DNA of 64,000 nt from Lachnospiraceae bacterium (GCA_022794035.1 JAAWDX010000012.1:124001-188000), one strand, 5' to 3'; positions 43,301 through 53,510 are shown, numbered from the stretch's first letter. The notes: generated by a model not told the origin, from the sequence alone. Made by a program: numbers and translations.

Positions 43301-44713
43301 ACCTGATTTAGCCGTTCCTTTATAAATCGATGCATCATCCGGATTGGTCGCCGTGCTTGACCACACCTCATCCGGATATGTCACTCCAGTAGACTGATCG
43401 ATGCTCGCCGCTCGAATCCCTTGAATCCTGTATGCATATGTTGTGCCGTAATCTTCTGATCCATTTAAGGCAATCGTCGCTGTATAAGTACTCAAATCTG
43501 CCGCCGGCGTTACACCGGCCAGCTGTCCACTTGGCTTTTGCGGCGCTGCTTCATCGATGAACGAAGAATCCCGGGCCGTCGTCGTCGTTGTTGTCTGCGC
43601 GATATAAATCAGCGTATTGGCAAACACCTTCGCTTCGTCCAGCGTAGCCTGTCCGTTAGAATGCCCTGTCTGAATCATCGCATAAGGGCCCTTCGTAATC
43701 AGATAATAATTATCCGTCGAACCCGTCACGCCCGGCGTTACGCGATTGACCACATTGCCGGCCGCATCGGAAAACTGCATCCAGACACGGGTAGTGCTAG
43801 TATTGGGCACATACTGCCCCAGCACATGCGCAGCCGGAATCGTTAAGGTCGCTCCCTCCAGATTCCAGGGGCGGCTGGTCAAAAATCCAGTATCGACTAC
43901 CTTAACATTGGTATTAAGATAGCTCACGCTCGTTCCCGGAAGCGTAATCCCTAAAAAGTCATCCTGTGCAAAGCGGTTAAAATAAGGATGTCCGCTTACA
44001 CCATTAGTAACTGTATCATGACCGAACATAATACCGCCGCCGGCTTGAGCAAACTCAAGCGTCGCTTGCTGCGAAGCAGCATTCAGATCCTGATTGGCAT
44101 TGGCATCATAGGTGCCAAACATAAGTACATTATATTTATATGTCCCATCCGCATTTTTAAGATAGGCATTGGGATTGCTGTTATACTGACTGATCTCAAT
44201 CGCGTCTACCTGAATGATCCCGCGCCCTACTGTCGTAGCGGTGCCATCATAGTCGGTTGCCGCCATCCCCATCCAGTTTTTCAGATAGGCCGTGCTGGCC
44301 GCATTGGGCGCCACATTGAGCACTCTCACGCTGCCGTCCCGCGCATCCACATCAACCGGTGAACGCGTTTCCCAGTTGCTCCATGTGCCGTTTTCATTTT
44401 TCTTTGACTGCCACATCCGATAGGTATAAGGCCTGGCTGGATCTGCCATTCCCTCGCCCGGCCGCTGCGGATTCTCATACGGGAAGCTCCATTCCAGCTC
44501 TGCTGTGATGCCTCCGTCATTTGCAACCGTATAATACCCGTTTAGATTGATTTTGCCTTCCTCGTATGTAGGCTTCACATAATCGGCCGGTTTTTGCCCT
44601 GAAGCCTCTCTTGTATCCGATGAATCTGCCTGCGCATTGACAGCAGGCAGGCCTGTGCCTGCACACAGCATTGCCAGTGCCAGAATCATGGATACTACTT
44701 TTCTCTTTTTCAT
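40388..44713 (-). CDS. Large multidomain surface protein (DUF5057, InlB repeat, bacterial repeats, DUF11)
   Basis: A 1441-residue exported protein. A signal peptide (1-28, cleavage near AQA-DS) is followed by a DUF5057-like domain (about 50-385; RVLNVAPNAAST...LKNWM, MFGTYDANANQDL, GGGIMFGHDTVT), a fibronectin-like part (about 400-545), an InlB-type repeat (about 550-635, YEFLGWYED...FYAKWIK), five diverged bacterial repeats (about 640-1065, each with GDxYTVxW-like strands and a VxIDG turn) and two DUF11-type domains (about 1070-1330). A C-terminal helix (about 1412-1432) and the basic tail YKRRAKYNE end it. VATGDQ before the helix loosely resembles a sortase site but is not LPxTG. I chose ATG 44713, with GGAGG upstream. 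It likely is an adhesin or wall-associated binding protein. Confidence 0.85.
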   Translation of the reverse strand: MKKRKVVSMILALAMLCAGTGLPAVNAQADSSDTREASGQKPADYVKPTYEEGKINLNGYYTVANDGGITAELEWSFPYENPQRPGEGMADPARPYTYRMWQSKKNENGTWSNWETRSPVDVDARDGSVRVLNVAPNAASTAYLKNWMGMAATDYDGTATTVGRGIIQVDAIEISQYNSNPNAYLKNADGTYKYNVLMFGTYDANANQDLNAASQQATLEFAQAGGGIMFGHDTVTNGVSGHPYFNRFAQDDFLGITLPGTSVSYLNTNVKVVDTGFLTSRPWNLEGATLTIPAAHVLGQYVPNTSTTRVWMQFSDAAGNVVNRVTPGVTGSTDNYYLITKGPYAMIQTGHSNGQATLDEAKVFANTLIYIAQTTTTTTARDSSFIDEAAPQKPSGQLAGVTPAADLSTYTATIALNGSEDYGTTYAYRIQGIRAASIDQSTGVTYPDEVWSSTATNPDDASIYKGTAKSGLRGYYVSAVNTSETPIVLSSVPTAQVMRASSAEAVVNYETAALEPGKQYYVHAFAVDYAGNVSEDLVIPVSVSAYRANFYHNDGTDHYTQTLLSDTGKLASIAKPPVRPGYEFLGWYEDINGEGEPVSKDDVFDMSRPEYLDGVKFYAKWIKLWNVTLGQKGEGQIILSSSENGSNPYRQGTDVTVSYEPAAGYAVKAVWLDGVMQLPQENRTLVIPAIEDHHYVLVEFVDEGELAPDFYSVETQLTGGGAGSSITPSIRMAQNDPRTENYTVTWNAGDGYVVTAVKIDGMNRADLLHENQILFSKVEADHKVEIILEKENTPAVSAMVTTQLTGGPGSITPSADVAIGDSYTVYASVADPINYELVGVTVYDAAGNPVPGITADLTTGEITVPNIVSDYRVVVEAAPKQQAGTVVVPESEQLRVNTGKTGQGTISDSMIVKRGDAYTVEWEAASGWHVQDVTIDGNKIYYNTEVPQPIMLFRSVAEGTNGDQPFEDIQDDHSVQVVFAQDPVAEPEDPDAPVLPKDHYKVMTQIQGDANVSVTASNTSVKAGDPYEITWNVEEDSVITHIYVNGELRSDLLTENKVVLDAVEKDYQIEIVAERIGDPLPKLDKTVVNTNRTDRNLVGDRLAYSISAQNQYPYRTWENVQIMDQIPAGMELDTSSLSLMKNGIKLETLPASCYNAETRMLTVPIGDIESPDVYTVTFETVIRQEAIQSENQAAQSLTNLAWAEGDNAVTSSQEAKPNEEETARPLPGPDPMVSKTAVNEAADATGVKVGDTIRYGIKVENRRYGSVWTGVRITDQIPEGLTVDPNTIYLIDPSGVPQKLDSAVYQADSRMLSVMIGDIFGEERYEVTFTARVEASAVGKDIGNIAVAYGADAVEEGAPGHWGSKEEYEISQGGAGDVSVVEEDIQLQTEKAYAGSTAVAPGNQGVATGDQGVYSSMSMLIAAAILLAGLIAYKRRAKYNE

Positions 44714-44762
44714 CGTATCCTCCATGCTGAAATGCATTTATTCTTGAAGCATAATATATTTA

Positions 44763-44791
44763 TATATACCACAAAAATTTTTTCATTGCAA
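44763..44791 (-). promoter_or_regulatory. Promoter of the surface protein gene
   Basis: On the minus strand TTGCAA (plus 44786-44791) and TATATA (plus 44763-44768) are 17 bases apart in a very AT-rich stretch. Confidence 0.55.
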
Positions 44792-44817
44792 TGCTTTCAG
44801 CAGAGATAACGCATAAA

Positions 44818-44849
44818 AAAACAGCCTTTCTCACGAAAGGCTGTTTTGA
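44818..44849 (-). terminator. Terminator of gap
   Basis: AACAGCCTTTC (about 44820-44830) pairs with GAAAGGCTGTT (44835-44845) across TCAC; on the minus strand TTTTTTATGC follows. It lies 16 bases past the gap stop. Confidence 0.9.
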
Positions 44850-44864
44850 TTTGACTAAATACTC

Positions 44865-45869
44865 TTACAGCTCTGCAAAATATTTGATCGTTCTAACCAT
44901 CTGGCTGGTATAGGAGTTCTCGTTATCATACCAAGAAACTACCTGTACTTCGCTGGTGCCGTTGTCCAGATTGATTACCATGGTCTGCGTAGAATCAAAC
45001 AGAGAACCATAGGTGATACCAATAATATCAGAAGATACGATCGGATCCTCGTTATAGCCAAAGGAATCAGAAGCAGCAGCCTTCATAGCAGCATTGATCT
45101 GATCTACCGTTACATGACCCTCTACAATAGCGGTCAGGATGGTGGTAGAACCAGTCGGAACCGGTACACGCTGTGCGGAACCGATCAGCTTGCCGTTCAG
45201 CTCCGGAATAACCAAACCGATTGCTTTGGCAGCACCGGTAGAGTTAGGAACGATATTTACCGCACCGGCACGAGCGCGGCGCAGATCGCCTTTTCTATGC
45301 GGACCATCCAGAATCATCTGGTCGCCGGTGTAGGCATGGATTGTGCTCATGATACCGCTCTTAATCGGAGCCAGATCATTCAGAGCCTTAGCCATAGGAG
45401 CTAAGCAGTTGGTGGTACAGGATGCAGCAGAAATAATCTGGTCATCCTTGTCCAGCGTATTCTCATTAACGCTGAAAACAACGGTCTTCAGATCGTTGCC
45501 AGCAGGTGCGGAAATAACGACCTTCTTAGCGCCGGCATCAATATGAGCCTGGCTCTTTGCTTTGGACGTATAGAAACCAGTACACTCCAGAACAACGTCA
45601 ACGCCCAGCTCGCCCCACGGCAGATCAGCAGCATCTTTCATGCTGTAGATGGTGATCTCTTTTCCGTCTACGATGATAGAGCCCTCGCCTGCCTTCACCT
45701 CATGGCCGTCGTAACGTCCCTGAGAAGAATCATACTTCAGCAAATGAGCCAGCATTTTAGGATCTGTTAAATCGTTGATCGCTACTACTTCATAACCTTC
45801 AGCACCGAACATCTGTCTGAATGCCAGACGACCAATGCGTCCAAAACCGTTAATAGCAACTTTTACCAT
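44865..45869 (-). CDS. gap: Glyceraldehyde-3-phosphate dehydrogenase
   Basis: A 334-residue glycolytic enzyme. The Rossmann start [20 protein letters not shown] is followed by [21 protein letters not shown], in which the acidic residue after strand 2 indicates NAD preference. The catalytic Cys is in [12 protein letters not shown] (about 150-161), and the general base His is in [11 protein letters not shown] chose ATG 45869, with GGAGG nine bases upstream; the frame has an ATG three codons earlier that abuts the GGAGG. Codon usage looks more biased than in neighbours, in keeping with high expression. It stands alone, with its own promoter and terminator, rather than in a gap-pgk-tpi operon. 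Confidence 0.97.
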   Translation of the reverse strand: MVKVAINGFGRIGRLAFRQMFGAEGYEVVAINDLTDPKMLAHLLKYDSSQGRYDGHEVKAGEGSIIVDGKEITIYSMKDAADLPWGELGVDVVLECTGFYTSKAKSQAHIDAGAKKVVISAPAGNDLKTVVFSVNENTLDKDDQIISAASCTTNCLAPMAKALNDLAPIKSGIMSTIHAYTGDQMILDGPHRKGDLRRARAGAVNIVPNSTGAAKAIGLVIPELNGKLIGSAQRVPVPTGSTTILTAIVEGHVTVDQINAAMKAAASDSFGYNEDPIVSSDIIGITYGSLFDSTQTMVINLDNGTSEVQVVSWYDNENSYTSQMVRTIKYFAEL

Positions 45870-45909
45870 TGGAATCATCCTCCATAAAGTTTAAAATTTT
45901 ACAGCCTCT

Positions 45910-45938
45910 ATTTTACGCCAGTTTTCTGACATTGTCAA
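45910..45938 (-). promoter_or_regulatory. Promoter of gap
   Basis: On the minus strand TTGACA (plus 45933-45938) lies 17 bases before TAAAAT (plus 45910-45915). A consensus -35 fits a highly expressed glycolytic gene. Confidence 0.85.
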
Positions 45939-45978
45939 GCGATTAACATAGTTTCTGCATAAAACTGCGGCGGCCTTC

Positions 45979-47319
45979 TTAAATCTGCTGGCTTTCCTCT
46001 TTTTCGCGCTTTGCGCGCTGCTCCTTCTGATGCAGGCGGTACACAAAAAGACCAAACAGGATAATCATGGCACCGGTGAAGCAGGGCATGATCTGCCCGG
46101 TTACGAAGGTTTTGCCAAATAGCTCAAACGAACAGTCCTGAAAGGCTGACATGAAAAATATGGCGTAATAGGTGCCGCACATAGCGCCCAGATTGGCAAA
46201 GGTGGAGCTGACTGACAGGCAGATGGTCTGGCTTTCTTTGGGCAGATGATAAAATGACATGTTGGGAAGGATGATATTGAGCGCCGGAGAAAAGATATAG
46301 CAAAGCAGTGCTACGACCAGATAAAACCATTCTGTCCCCTCCATAACGAGCGCATGTGTAAAAAATATAATGCCATATGCAAATAAAACCTTATACAGCG
46401 CGGAGAGCCACGAGGTGCGGTCTATGTAATTGGCCCAGCGCCGGCGCACCAAAAAGACCATCGGCACATACAGGGCGGCACAGATATTGATAAAGGAATA
46501 GCTCATATTCAGCGTATCCAGCATGTAAACGGTGTAATAGGAGCCGGAGGTCGTGGCTACAAAGTTCCAGAAAAACAGAATCAGGATGGATGGAATGTAC
46601 TGCTTATGCTTAAAGGGCTCTGTAAAAATGGCTTTCAGCTTGACGGGGCCTTTTGTGTCTTCATAGGGATATTCTTTGATCTTGGTCAGCCAGAAAATAT
46701 CGCCTGCGGCGAAAAACAGCGCTGCGATACGCAGGATGGTAAATCCTGCCAGTGCCTCTCCCTCCGCCTTAAAATGATCCAGCACAGAGCTGCCCAGTAG
46801 CACAAAGATATAGATTGCCAGGTTGTTAAAGGCAGTGGACTGTGAAAAATGCGTGGCTCTTCTGCTTTCTGGGATGCTGCCCATATGCCATAGCGAAACG
46901 CCCTGCGCTGTGGAGGCAGATACGATGTTCAAAAGCGCGATGCAGATAAGCACCAGCGCGACCTGTACTGAATTTTGAAATGGCAGAAAGCAGACAATCC
47001 CAATGAGGACAATGTTGCTGAAAAGAACGATAATCCGGGAAATGATCAGCAGCTTTTTACGCTTTTCAAAGCGGTTCAGAAGCAAGGGACTCAGCAGCTG
47101 GAACGTGTTGCACAGGTATACAATGACATTGACCAGGCCGATCTGCACCGTGCTGGCCTTCAGATAAATCAAAAGCCCGGTGAGAAAATTTCCGCCAACT
47201 AAATTAGCCGCTACATTGTAAAAACAATTTTCGGTTAAAATGCGGTATCGGTTGGTTTCCTTTTCGTCACACGGGCTTAGCTTATGCAGTATTCGATTTT
47301 TTACATCTACATATTTCAT
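45979..47319 (-). CDS. MFS family transporter
   Basis: A 446-residue membrane protein with about twelve helices. The N-terminal half has the helix-rich stretch YNVAANLVGGNFLTGLLIYLKAS and an RFEKRKK loop between helices 2 and 3, a typical MFS basic loop; the C-terminal half includes GMIF-like segments such as YLVVALLCYIFSPALNIILP and a charged tail. It resembles the major facilitator proteins of gut Clostridia for which substrates are unknown. I chose the second ATG with GAGGGA upstream. A promoter at 47358-47385 makes it separate from the diesterase gene. Confidence 0.83.
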   Translation of the reverse strand: MKYVDVKNRILHKLSPCDEKETNRYRILTENCFYNVAANLVGGNFLTGLLIYLKASTVQIGLVNVIVYLCNTFQLLSPLLLNRFEKRKKLLIISRIIVLFSNIVLIGIVCFLPFQNSVQVALVLICIALLNIVSASTAQGVSLWHMGSIPESRRATHFSQSTAFNNLAIYIFVLLGSSVLDHFKAEGEALAGFTILRIAALFFAAGDIFWLTKIKEYPYEDTKGPVKLKAIFTEPFKHKQYIPSILILFFWNFVATTSGSYYTVYMLDTLNMSYSFINICAALYVPMVFLVRRRWANYIDRTSWLSALYKVLFAYGIIFFTHALVMEGTEWFYLVVALLCYIFSPALNIILPNMSFYHLPKESQTICLSVSSTFANLGAMCGTYYAIFFMSAFQDCSFELFGKTFVTGQIMPCFTGAMIILFGLFVYRLHQKEQRAKREKEESQQI

Positions 47320-47357
47320 TGGCATTCCCTCTCGTTGCCATTAAGAATAGTAGTTGT

Positions 47358-47385
47358 ATGATACCTGATTTTTTGTATTTGTCAA
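47358..47385 (-). promoter_or_regulatory. Promoter of the MFS transporter gene
   Basis: On the minus strand TTGACA (plus 47380-47385) and TATCAT (plus 47358-47363) are 16 bases apart. Confidence 0.7.
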
Positions 47386-47422
47386 CGGGGTAATGAATGG
47401 ACTATTGGCAACAAAACCAGTA

Positions 47423-48277
47423 TTATTTCACGCGGAGGTCCGTTTTGCGCTGATAGCGCTCTGTTTGTTTAAGATATTCGATCAGCATGAGCGGCCAGTC
47501 TGTCTGGATCAGATCAAATCCGCGATCAGCCAGCCAGCCCCATCCCTCCTGCAAAGAGGCTGTCAGCGCTGTATCATCAGAATGACCGGCAGCCAGCTGA
47601 TCCCGATAATTATAGATAATGGCATTGGCCCATACCAGCTTGCCATCCTGATGCATCCGGTCAATAAAGGCTGGCGCTGCTACCGCGCTTTCTTCACGGG
47701 TAAAGAGTACTTCGGCCCCCACATATCGGATCTTTCTGCGCATGAGCGCCTCATGCAGCGGATGCTCTTCCTTTACAATGGGCATGAACGGAAGATCCGG
47801 CGAAAGCTCTTCTAAAACCTGAAGCACCTGTTCTGACAAGCTGCTTTTTACTAAGATCTGATCGATCATATCATGCCGTTTGATAGCGTGATATATTTCT
47901 TTTGGACAGCCCCAATATTTATCTACATTGATTAAACATTTCCCTTTAAATTGCTCCAGAAGCTCATCAAAGCTTGGCAGTCCAAACTGTGTCGGCGTTC
48001 CGTCCGGATTCAGATAGCGCAGCTTTTTTACTTCTGCATGACTCAGCTCTCCAATATGCTGATCTATCCCTAAATATCGTTTTTCCATCCCCGGATGAAA
48101 AATGACCAGCACACCGTCTGCTGTTATATCTACATCGGTTTCAATCATATCTGCGCCCTGCCGAAGCGCTGTCTCATAGGCCGGCACCGTATTGCAGGGA
48201 ATATTGCCCCCGCTGACACCGCGATGGGCGACAATGATCCTATGCTCTTTTGCTATGTTCTGTAAATCGAATTTCAT
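47423..48277 (-). CDS. Glycerophosphodiester phosphodiesterase family protein
   Basis: A 284-residue TIM-barrel enzyme of the GDPD family, which hydrolyses glycerophosphodiesters to glycerol 3-phosphate and an alcohol. The catalytic signature is IIVAHRGVSGGNIPCNTVPAYETALRQGADMIETDVDITADG, read here in parts: HRG (His and Arg), PCNT, then the metal ligands in MIETDVDITADG and the second His in VIFHPG. WANAIIYN and FDLIQTDWPLML lie near the end. No signal peptide is present. ATG 48277 has GAGGAATT upstream; the stop of the foldase gene is two bases earlier, so it belongs to the pth-mfd-foldase operon. Confidence 0.9.
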   Translation of the reverse strand: MKFDLQNIAKEHRIIVAHRGVSGGNIPCNTVPAYETALRQGADMIETDVDITADGVLVIFHPGMEKRYLGIDQHIGELSHAEVKKLRYLNPDGTPTQFGLPSFDELLEQFKGKCLINVDKYWGCPKEIYHAIKRHDMIDQILVKSSLSEQVLQVLEELSPDLPFMPIVKEEHPLHEALMRRKIRYVGAEVLFTREESAVAAPAFIDRMHQDGKLVWANAIIYNYRDQLAAGHSDDTALTASLQEGWGWLADRGFDLIQTDWPLMLIEYLKQTERYQRKTDLRVK

Positions 48278-48279
48278 CT

Positions 48280-49392
48280 CTAATTCCTCTCTGTTTTTAC
48301 TATATAGGCTGTCCATTTCTCATCCCAGCGGCGAATCAGCGTTTCTTCCTCTAGCCGCTGCCACTCCTCCTCTAGTCTCTCATGCTTAAGCTCCTCCATG
48401 AGCTGCATTCTGTACGCTTCCTTGGCGGATTCAAGCTGCTTCTCGTATTCCATCTCATCTGTCGGCGTCGGCGTGCAATAGGAAATCACCTGCACGATTA
48501 AGTACCCATACTCTGTTTCAATGACCGGCGTTATCTCTCCGAGCGATGTCTGAAAGATGATTTCTGCTGCCTCCGGGTCGATCTGTCCATAATAGAGATA
48601 ACCGTACTCTCCCTTTTTATGCTGCACGGCCCCTTGAGAAAATACGGGATTTTCTTGTTCTGCCTCTTCTCTTTCTTTCACCATCTGCCCAAATGTTTCT
48701 GGCGTTAGCTGCGCATGCAGCTCCTCGGCCTCCTGCAAAATCAGCTCCTTCTGAGCATCCGAATAGGAAATCCATTCTCCATCTGCCCACTGCCCCGTGT
48801 ACATCATAAGGAAGCGCACTGCTGCTGTCTGCAGATACTGCTGCCGGTCCAGCACTTCATACACGGCAAATGCTTCACGCTGTCTTTGCGCGATTTGTTC
48901 CTCGTTGCTGCCAGCTAAAAATTTGGCTTCTTTTTCATAGCGGTACGCCTTATAATTCTCTTCTAGGATCTGCCTGAGCAGCGCTTCATCGATCTGATGC
49001 TTATCCATATAAGCCTGCCCCAGTTCTCTTTGCAGCCTTTCTACCTGCGCCTGAAGCGCCTCAGCCTCTCCCTCTTTTAATGAGCTTACCAGCGGCTGGA
49101 TCGCCTTGATCCGCACGATGGACTCTAAAACTCTGTCCATCGCGGTTTGCTTCGGATCGAGCCCCAGAATCTGCAGGTCCCAGATCTCCTCTGTGGCCAT
49201 GCCTTCAAATTCATTGCACAGCAGATGCCAATACACCATTGCTTCATTGGCGTATACCATTTCGTCTCCCACCTGCAAAATTCGGATCTGATCCGCTCTT
49301 TTGCCGCTTTGAAGGCTGAGGATCAAAAGCCCCGCCGCGAGCATCGCGGTCAGAGCGGCTCCCAGCAGCCATTTCCGGCCGTGCCGGCTCAT
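48280..49392 (-). CDS. Membrane-anchored peptidylprolyl isomerase (PrsA/parvulin-like foldase)
   Basis: A 370-residue extracytoplasmic chaperone. A signal anchor lies at about 8-26 (LLGAALTAMLAAGLLILSL); the cysteine of a lipobox is absent, so it is probably anchored by the helix. A SurA_N/trigger-like helical region spans about 40-215, and a shortened parvulin-type PPIC domain spans about 230-320 (ENPVFSQGAVQHKKGEYGYL, PVIETEYGYLIVQVISY). It helps fold exported proteins. The ATG overlaps the mfd stop by four bases. This position after mfd is the usual clostridial order. Confidence 0.8.
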   Translation of the reverse strand: MSRHGRKWLLGAALTAMLAAGLLILSLQSGKRADQIRILQVGDEMVYANEAMVYWHLLCNEFEGMATEEIWDLQILGLDPKQTAMDRVLESIVRIKAIQPLVSSLKEGEAEALQAQVERLQRELGQAYMDKHQIDEALLRQILEENYKAYRYEKEAKFLAGSNEEQIAQRQREAFAVYEVLDRQQYLQTAAVRFLMMYTGQWADGEWISYSDAQKELILQEAEELHAQLTPETFGQMVKEREEAEQENPVFSQGAVQHKKGEYGYLYYGQIDPEAAEIIFQTSLGEITPVIETEYGYLIVQVISYCTPTPTDEMEYEKQLESAKEAYRMQLMEELKHERLEEEWQRLEEETLIRRWDEKWTAYIVKTERN

Positions 49393-52300
49393 GACGCGGC
49401 CTCCGGCTCCTGCCGAAGCGCCCAGATGCTCTGCATGGCTTCTTTGATGCGGCGCAGCAGAATCTGATCCTTGGCGCTGTCCTCGATGCGCAGTGTGAGC
49501 TTGGCGTTTTTCTGGTCGGAAACAAACCAAGCATCTCCCTTGTGCTCGCTTAAATAAGTGGTGAGCTTGATGGGATCGAGCGGCGCGTCGGGGCGCAGCT
49601 GCAAGCTGAGCATTCCCTTCTTATAGGACAGCAGATCGCTGCCGGACTGGTTGGCCAGCGCCTTGATATAGGAGATATCCAGCAGGTTGCTGACGCACTG
49701 CGGCATGTCGGCGTAGCGGTCTGTGAGCTCATCCTGCATGTCATAATAATCCTCTTCTCCGCGGATGGCGGCGATTTTCTTATAAATATCCAGCTTCTGA
49801 CTTTCGTTGGCAATGTAGGTGGAGGGCAGGTAGGCGTTGACCTTGATATAGACGGTGGTCTCAAAGCTCTCGGCCACAGGCTGGTGCATGACGCGGCTCA
49901 TAGCCTCCTGCAGCAGCTTGCAGTACAGCTCATAGCCCACGGCGCCCATATGTCCATGCTGCTCCGGCCCCAGCACATTGCCGGCGCCTCGGATTTCAAG
50001 ATCACGCATGGCGATCTTAAATCCGCTGCCAAATTCGGTGAGTTCACCGATGGCCTCCAGCCGCTTTTCAGCCGCTTCCTGCAGCACCTTGCCCCGCCGG
50101 TACAAAAAGTAGGCGTAGGCCATCCGCGTGCTGCGCCCTACGCGTCCCCGCAGCTGATATAGCTGTGCCAAGCCCATGGTGTCGGCATTTTCAATGATAA
50201 TCGTATTGGCATTGCTGATGTCTAGCCCTGTCTCGATGATCGTGGTACAGACTAGCACGTCGATTTCGCCCTCGATAAACCGCAGCATGACGCGCTCAAG
50301 CTCACGCTCGCTCATCTGCCCGTGGGCAAAAGCAACGCGCGCCTCCGGCACCATCTCCTGCACGCGGGATGCGGCTTCCTCAATATTGCCCACCCGGTTG
50401 TGCAGATAAAACACCTGCCCGCTGCGGCCCAGCTCGCGGTAGATCGCCTCGCGCACTGTCTGGCTGTCGTCCTCCATCACATAGGTCTGAATCGGCTGAC
50501 GATGCTGCGGCGCATCCTCCAGCAGGCTCATATCCCGCATTCCGTTTAGGCTCATATGCAGTGTGCGCGGGATCGGCGTGGCCGAAAGCGTGAGCACGTC
50601 TACTTCCTTTTTCATGGCTTTCATTTTTTCTTTATGCGATACGCCAAAACGCTGCTCCTCATCGACGACCAGGAGCCCCAGATCTTTAAAAATCACATCC
50701 TTGCTCAGGAGGCGGTGCGTGCCAATCAAAATATCGACTGAGCCCACGCGGGTTCCTTCAAGGGCCAGCTTGATCTGCTTGGGCGTGCGAAAGCGCGAAA
50801 GCAATTCGATATTGACCGGATAATCACGCATGCGATTGACAAAGGTCTGATAGTGCTGCTGAGCCAAAATCGTTGTCGGCGCTAAAAAGGCGACCTGTTT
50901 GCCTTCCTGCACGGCTTTAAAGGCTGCGCGGATGGCCACCTCTGTTTTGCCGTAGCCTACGTCGCCACAGATCAGACGATCCATAATCTGCGGGCTTTCC
51001 ATGTCCCGCTTTGTATCCTCGATCGCCGTTAGTTGGTCATCGGTTTCTTCAAATGGAAAGGCTTCTTCAAATTCCTTCTGCCATACTGTGTCCGGCCCAT
51101 ATTGATAGCCCTTTTTATTCTGCCGCTCGGCATAAAGCGCGACCAGATCCTCGGCTAGCTTGGCAACGCCCTCTCGCACCTTGGTCTTGGTACGCTGCCA
51201 GTCGTTTCCTGCCAGCTTATTGAGCTTCGGCTTTGCATCCTCGCCTGCCACATAGCGCTGAAGCATATCCAGCGATGTGGTGGGAACGTATAAGGCTCCG
51301 CCATCCTTATAGACGATCTTAAAATAATCGCGCTTGCTGTCGCCGTCCTCCATCTGCACAATGCCATGATAGATGCCTACACCATGATTTTCATGTACGA
51401 CGTAATCACCCACAGTTAGATCACTGAAGCTGCTGATTTTCTGCCCGTTTTTAAATTTTCTGCGTCGTTTTGCGCGCCGGCGCTGCCCGCTTTCGGAAAG
51501 CTCTTTCATGGAAATCAGCACAAATCCGGCCTCCGGATAGGAAAAACCTCGTCCGAGCCCTCCTTTGGCTACGGCAATACTGCCTCTTTTGGGCATCTCG
51601 CTCATATCCTCATAAGCATACGCTGGCAAGCCTTCTTCAAGGATGCGGGAGACCATGCGCTGCACGCGCAGCAAACTGTCTGTTAGTACCACTGTGCGGT
51701 AGTTGAGCTTGACATTGCCGCGCAGCTCGTCCAGCAGCAGCTTTTCATCGCCTTGAATTACGTTGATGGAACGGCTGTTGATCCGCAGAATATCTTTAAT
51801 ATGAAATACATTTTGATTGCTTCCCAGCAGGCTGCACAAATAGACCCTTGAAAAGGGCTCCCATTCGTCCTCGATCTCTGCAAGCGTGGGAAACATGTGT
51901 GCCTGTCCCGGCAACAGGTAGCCTTTTTTTAATCGCCCTGTCAGGCTGTTTTTCAGTTCGTCCTCTAAGACCTTGGCCTTTTCTGCAATACGTGCCGGAT
52001 CCTGCAGATAAAGTACACTTTCCGGTGATAGATAATCTAAAATGGTGACTGTGTTTTCATAAAATAAGGAAGCGTAGCTTTCCAGCCCGCGCAGGCGCTG
52101 CTCCTCCAGGCGCTGCAAGAGGTTCTGCGTGATCTCTTCTAAACGCTGTGCTTCTTCTGCTAAATTCTGTTTCAGCAGATTGGCGGCGCCTTCCTTTGCT
52201 TCTGCCTCAATGCGCTTTATACCTTTTTCGCGCTGCTCATCGGATATCACAATTTCTGAAACCGGAAAGACGGTAATATATTCAAGCCGGTGGGCGCTGC

Positions 52301-52931
52301 GCTGCGTCTCGGTGTCCAGCACTCTAATCGAATCGATTTCGTCGCCCCACATTTCTAAGCGATAAGCCGTATCCTCTGTTATCGGATAAATATCGATAAT
52401 GCCGCCGCGCACAGAAAATTGTCCGGGCGCCTCTACCTGCTCGCTGCGCTCATAGCCCATCTGCAGGAGGCGCGGCAGCAGCCATTCCAGCGGCAGCTCA
52501 TCGCCGATTCGCCGGCGCAGAATAAAGCTTTCCCATACCTTTTGGGGAACGAGCCTATCGTAAAGAGCTTCCATCGACATGACGATAGTTGCTGCTTTTC
52601 CTTCCCGGAGCGCCTGCAGCACTTTCATACGATCTTCTTCTATCGCTAAGCCTCTAACGTCGGCACGATAAAACAGAGGGTCTTTGGCCGGAAAATACCA
52701 ACATCCTTTGGGATCGTAAAATTTGAGCTCTTCATACACTTCCTTGGCTTTCATCTCATTGCTGGCCACAACAACTGACGGTCTTTTCGTAAAATAAGAA
52801 AATGCGGAGATCAAATGATTCTGTACGGAATCACCGGCCCCCGATAACAAAAACGGTTCTTTTTTTTCGATATGCTCCAGCGCTATCTGAATCTGTGCCT
52901 CGCTTCGGATTGGCTCCCATAACCCCTGCAT
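49389..52931 (-). CDS. mfd: Transcription-repair coupling factor Mfd
   Basis: An 1180-residue DNA translocase that removes stalled RNA polymerase and recruits UvrA to the lesion. The N-terminal UvrB-like domain (about 20-400) has [14 protein letters not shown]; the RNA polymerase interaction domain (about 500-570) has [22 protein letters not shown]; the helicase core shows Walker [36 protein letters not shown] and QLRGRVGRS; and a TRCF C-terminal domain follows. Length and order match the family. It starts nine bases after pth with AAGGAG upstream. Confidence 0.97.
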   Translation of the reverse strand: MQGLWEPIRSEAQIQIALEHIEKKEPFLLSGAGDSVQNHLISAFSYFTKRPSVVVASNEMKAKEVYEELKFYDPKGCWYFPAKDPLFYRADVRGLAIEEDRMKVLQALREGKAATIVMSMEALYDRLVPQKVWESFILRRRIGDELPLEWLLPRLLQMGYERSEQVEAPGQFSVRGGIIDIYPITEDTAYRLEMWGDEIDSIRVLDTETQRSAHRLEYITVFPVSEIVISDEQREKGIKRIEAEAKEGAANLLKQNLAEEAQRLEEITQNLLQRLEEQRLRGLESYASLFYENTVTILDYLSPESVLYLQDPARIAEKAKVLEDELKNSLTGRLKKGYLLPGQAHMFPTLAEIEDEWEPFSRVYLCSLLGSNQNVFHIKDILRINSRSINVIQGDEKLLLDELRGNVKLNYRTVVLTDSLLRVQRMVSRILEEGLPAYAYEDMSEMPKRGSIAVAKGGLGRGFSYPEAGFVLISMKELSESGQRRRAKRRRKFKNGQKISSFSDLTVGDYVVHENHGVGIYHGIVQMEDGDSKRDYFKIVYKDGGALYVPTTSLDMLQRYVAGEDAKPKLNKLAGNDWQRTKTKVREGVAKLAEDLVALYAERQNKKGYQYGPDTVWQKEFEEAFPFEETDDQLTAIEDTKRDMESPQIMDRLICGDVGYGKTEVAIRAAFKAVQEGKQVAFLAPTTILAQQHYQTFVNRMRDYPVNIELLSRFRTPKQIKLALEGTRVGSVDILIGTHRLLSKDVIFKDLGLLVVDEEQRFGVSHKEKMKAMKKEVDVLTLSATPIPRTLHMSLNGMRDMSLLEDAPQHRQPIQTYVMEDDSQTVREAIYRELGRSGQVFYLHNRVGNIEEAASRVQEMVPEARVAFAHGQMSERELERVMLRFIEGEIDVLVCTTIIETGLDISNANTIIIENADTMGLAQLYQLRGRVGRSTRMAYAYFLYRRGKVLQEAAEKRLEAIGELTEFGSGFKIAMRDLEIRGAGNVLGPEQHGHMGAVGYELYCKLLQEAMSRVMHQPVAESFETTVYIKVNAYLPSTYIANESQKLDIYKKIAAIRGEEDYYDMQDELTDRYADMPQCVSNLLDISYIKALANQSGSDLLSYKKGMLSLQLRPDAPLDPIKLTTYLSEHKGDAWFVSDQKNAKLTLRIEDSAKDQILLRRIKEAMQSIWALRQEPEAAS

Positions 52932-52940
52932 GTTTGCTCC

Positions 52941-53510
52941 TTATCCCTTTTTGATGTTATATAAATTCATGGCCTTATCCATGCCTTTAGTGACAATCGC
53001 CTGTACCGCCTGGGCAGCCTCCTGAATTGTTTCTTTTATAACAGGAAGCTCCTCCGGTGTGAATCTGCCCAGCACATAATCTGCCAGATCCCATCCCTGC
53101 GGCTTTTCTCCCACGCCAATGCGTACTCTGGGGAATTCCTGTGTGCCTAAATGGGCAATGATGCTTTTCATTCCATTATGACCGCCGGCCGATCCTCCTT
53201 TGCGCAGGCGCAGCTGTCCGAATGGCAGTGCAATGTCATCATACACTATGATCACATGATCTGCCGGGATTTTATAAAAGCCGGCAACTGCCTGGACGGC
53301 AATGCCGCTGTTATTCATATATGTCATTGGTCTGCATAAAATGCAGCTTTCTCCCTCAATTTCTCCTTGCGAGATCAGTGCCTGGAACTTTCCTCGCTCT
53401 GATGAGAAATGCTGCTGCTCATGCAGGCACATCGCTGCCTCAAACCCAACATTGTGACGAGTTGCTGCATATTTTAAATCCGGATTGCCTAATCCTGCAA
53501 TTAGATACAT
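52941..53510 (-). CDS. pth: Peptidyl-tRNA hydrolase
   Basis: A 189-residue enzyme that releases peptides from prematurely dropped peptidyl-tRNA. The N-terminus MYLIAGLGNPDLKYAATRHNVGF contains the catalytic His in TRHN; RPMTYMNNSG, VYDDIALPFGQLRLRKGGSAGGHNGMKSI and RVRIGVGEKP complete the signature. I chose ATG 53510, with GGAGG five bases upstream, over a longer frame. It is the first gene of pth-mfd-foldase-GDPD. Promoter at 53551-53579. Confidence 0.96.
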   Translation of the reverse strand: MYLIAGLGNPDLKYAATRHNVGFEAAMCLHEQQHFSSERGKFQALISQGEIEGESCILCRPMTYMNNSGIAVQAVAGFYKIPADHVIIVYDDIALPFGQLRLRKGGSAGGHNGMKSIIAHLGTQEFPRVRIGVGEKPQGWDLADYVLGRFTPEELPVIKETIQEAAQAVQAIVTKGMDKAMNLYNIKKG

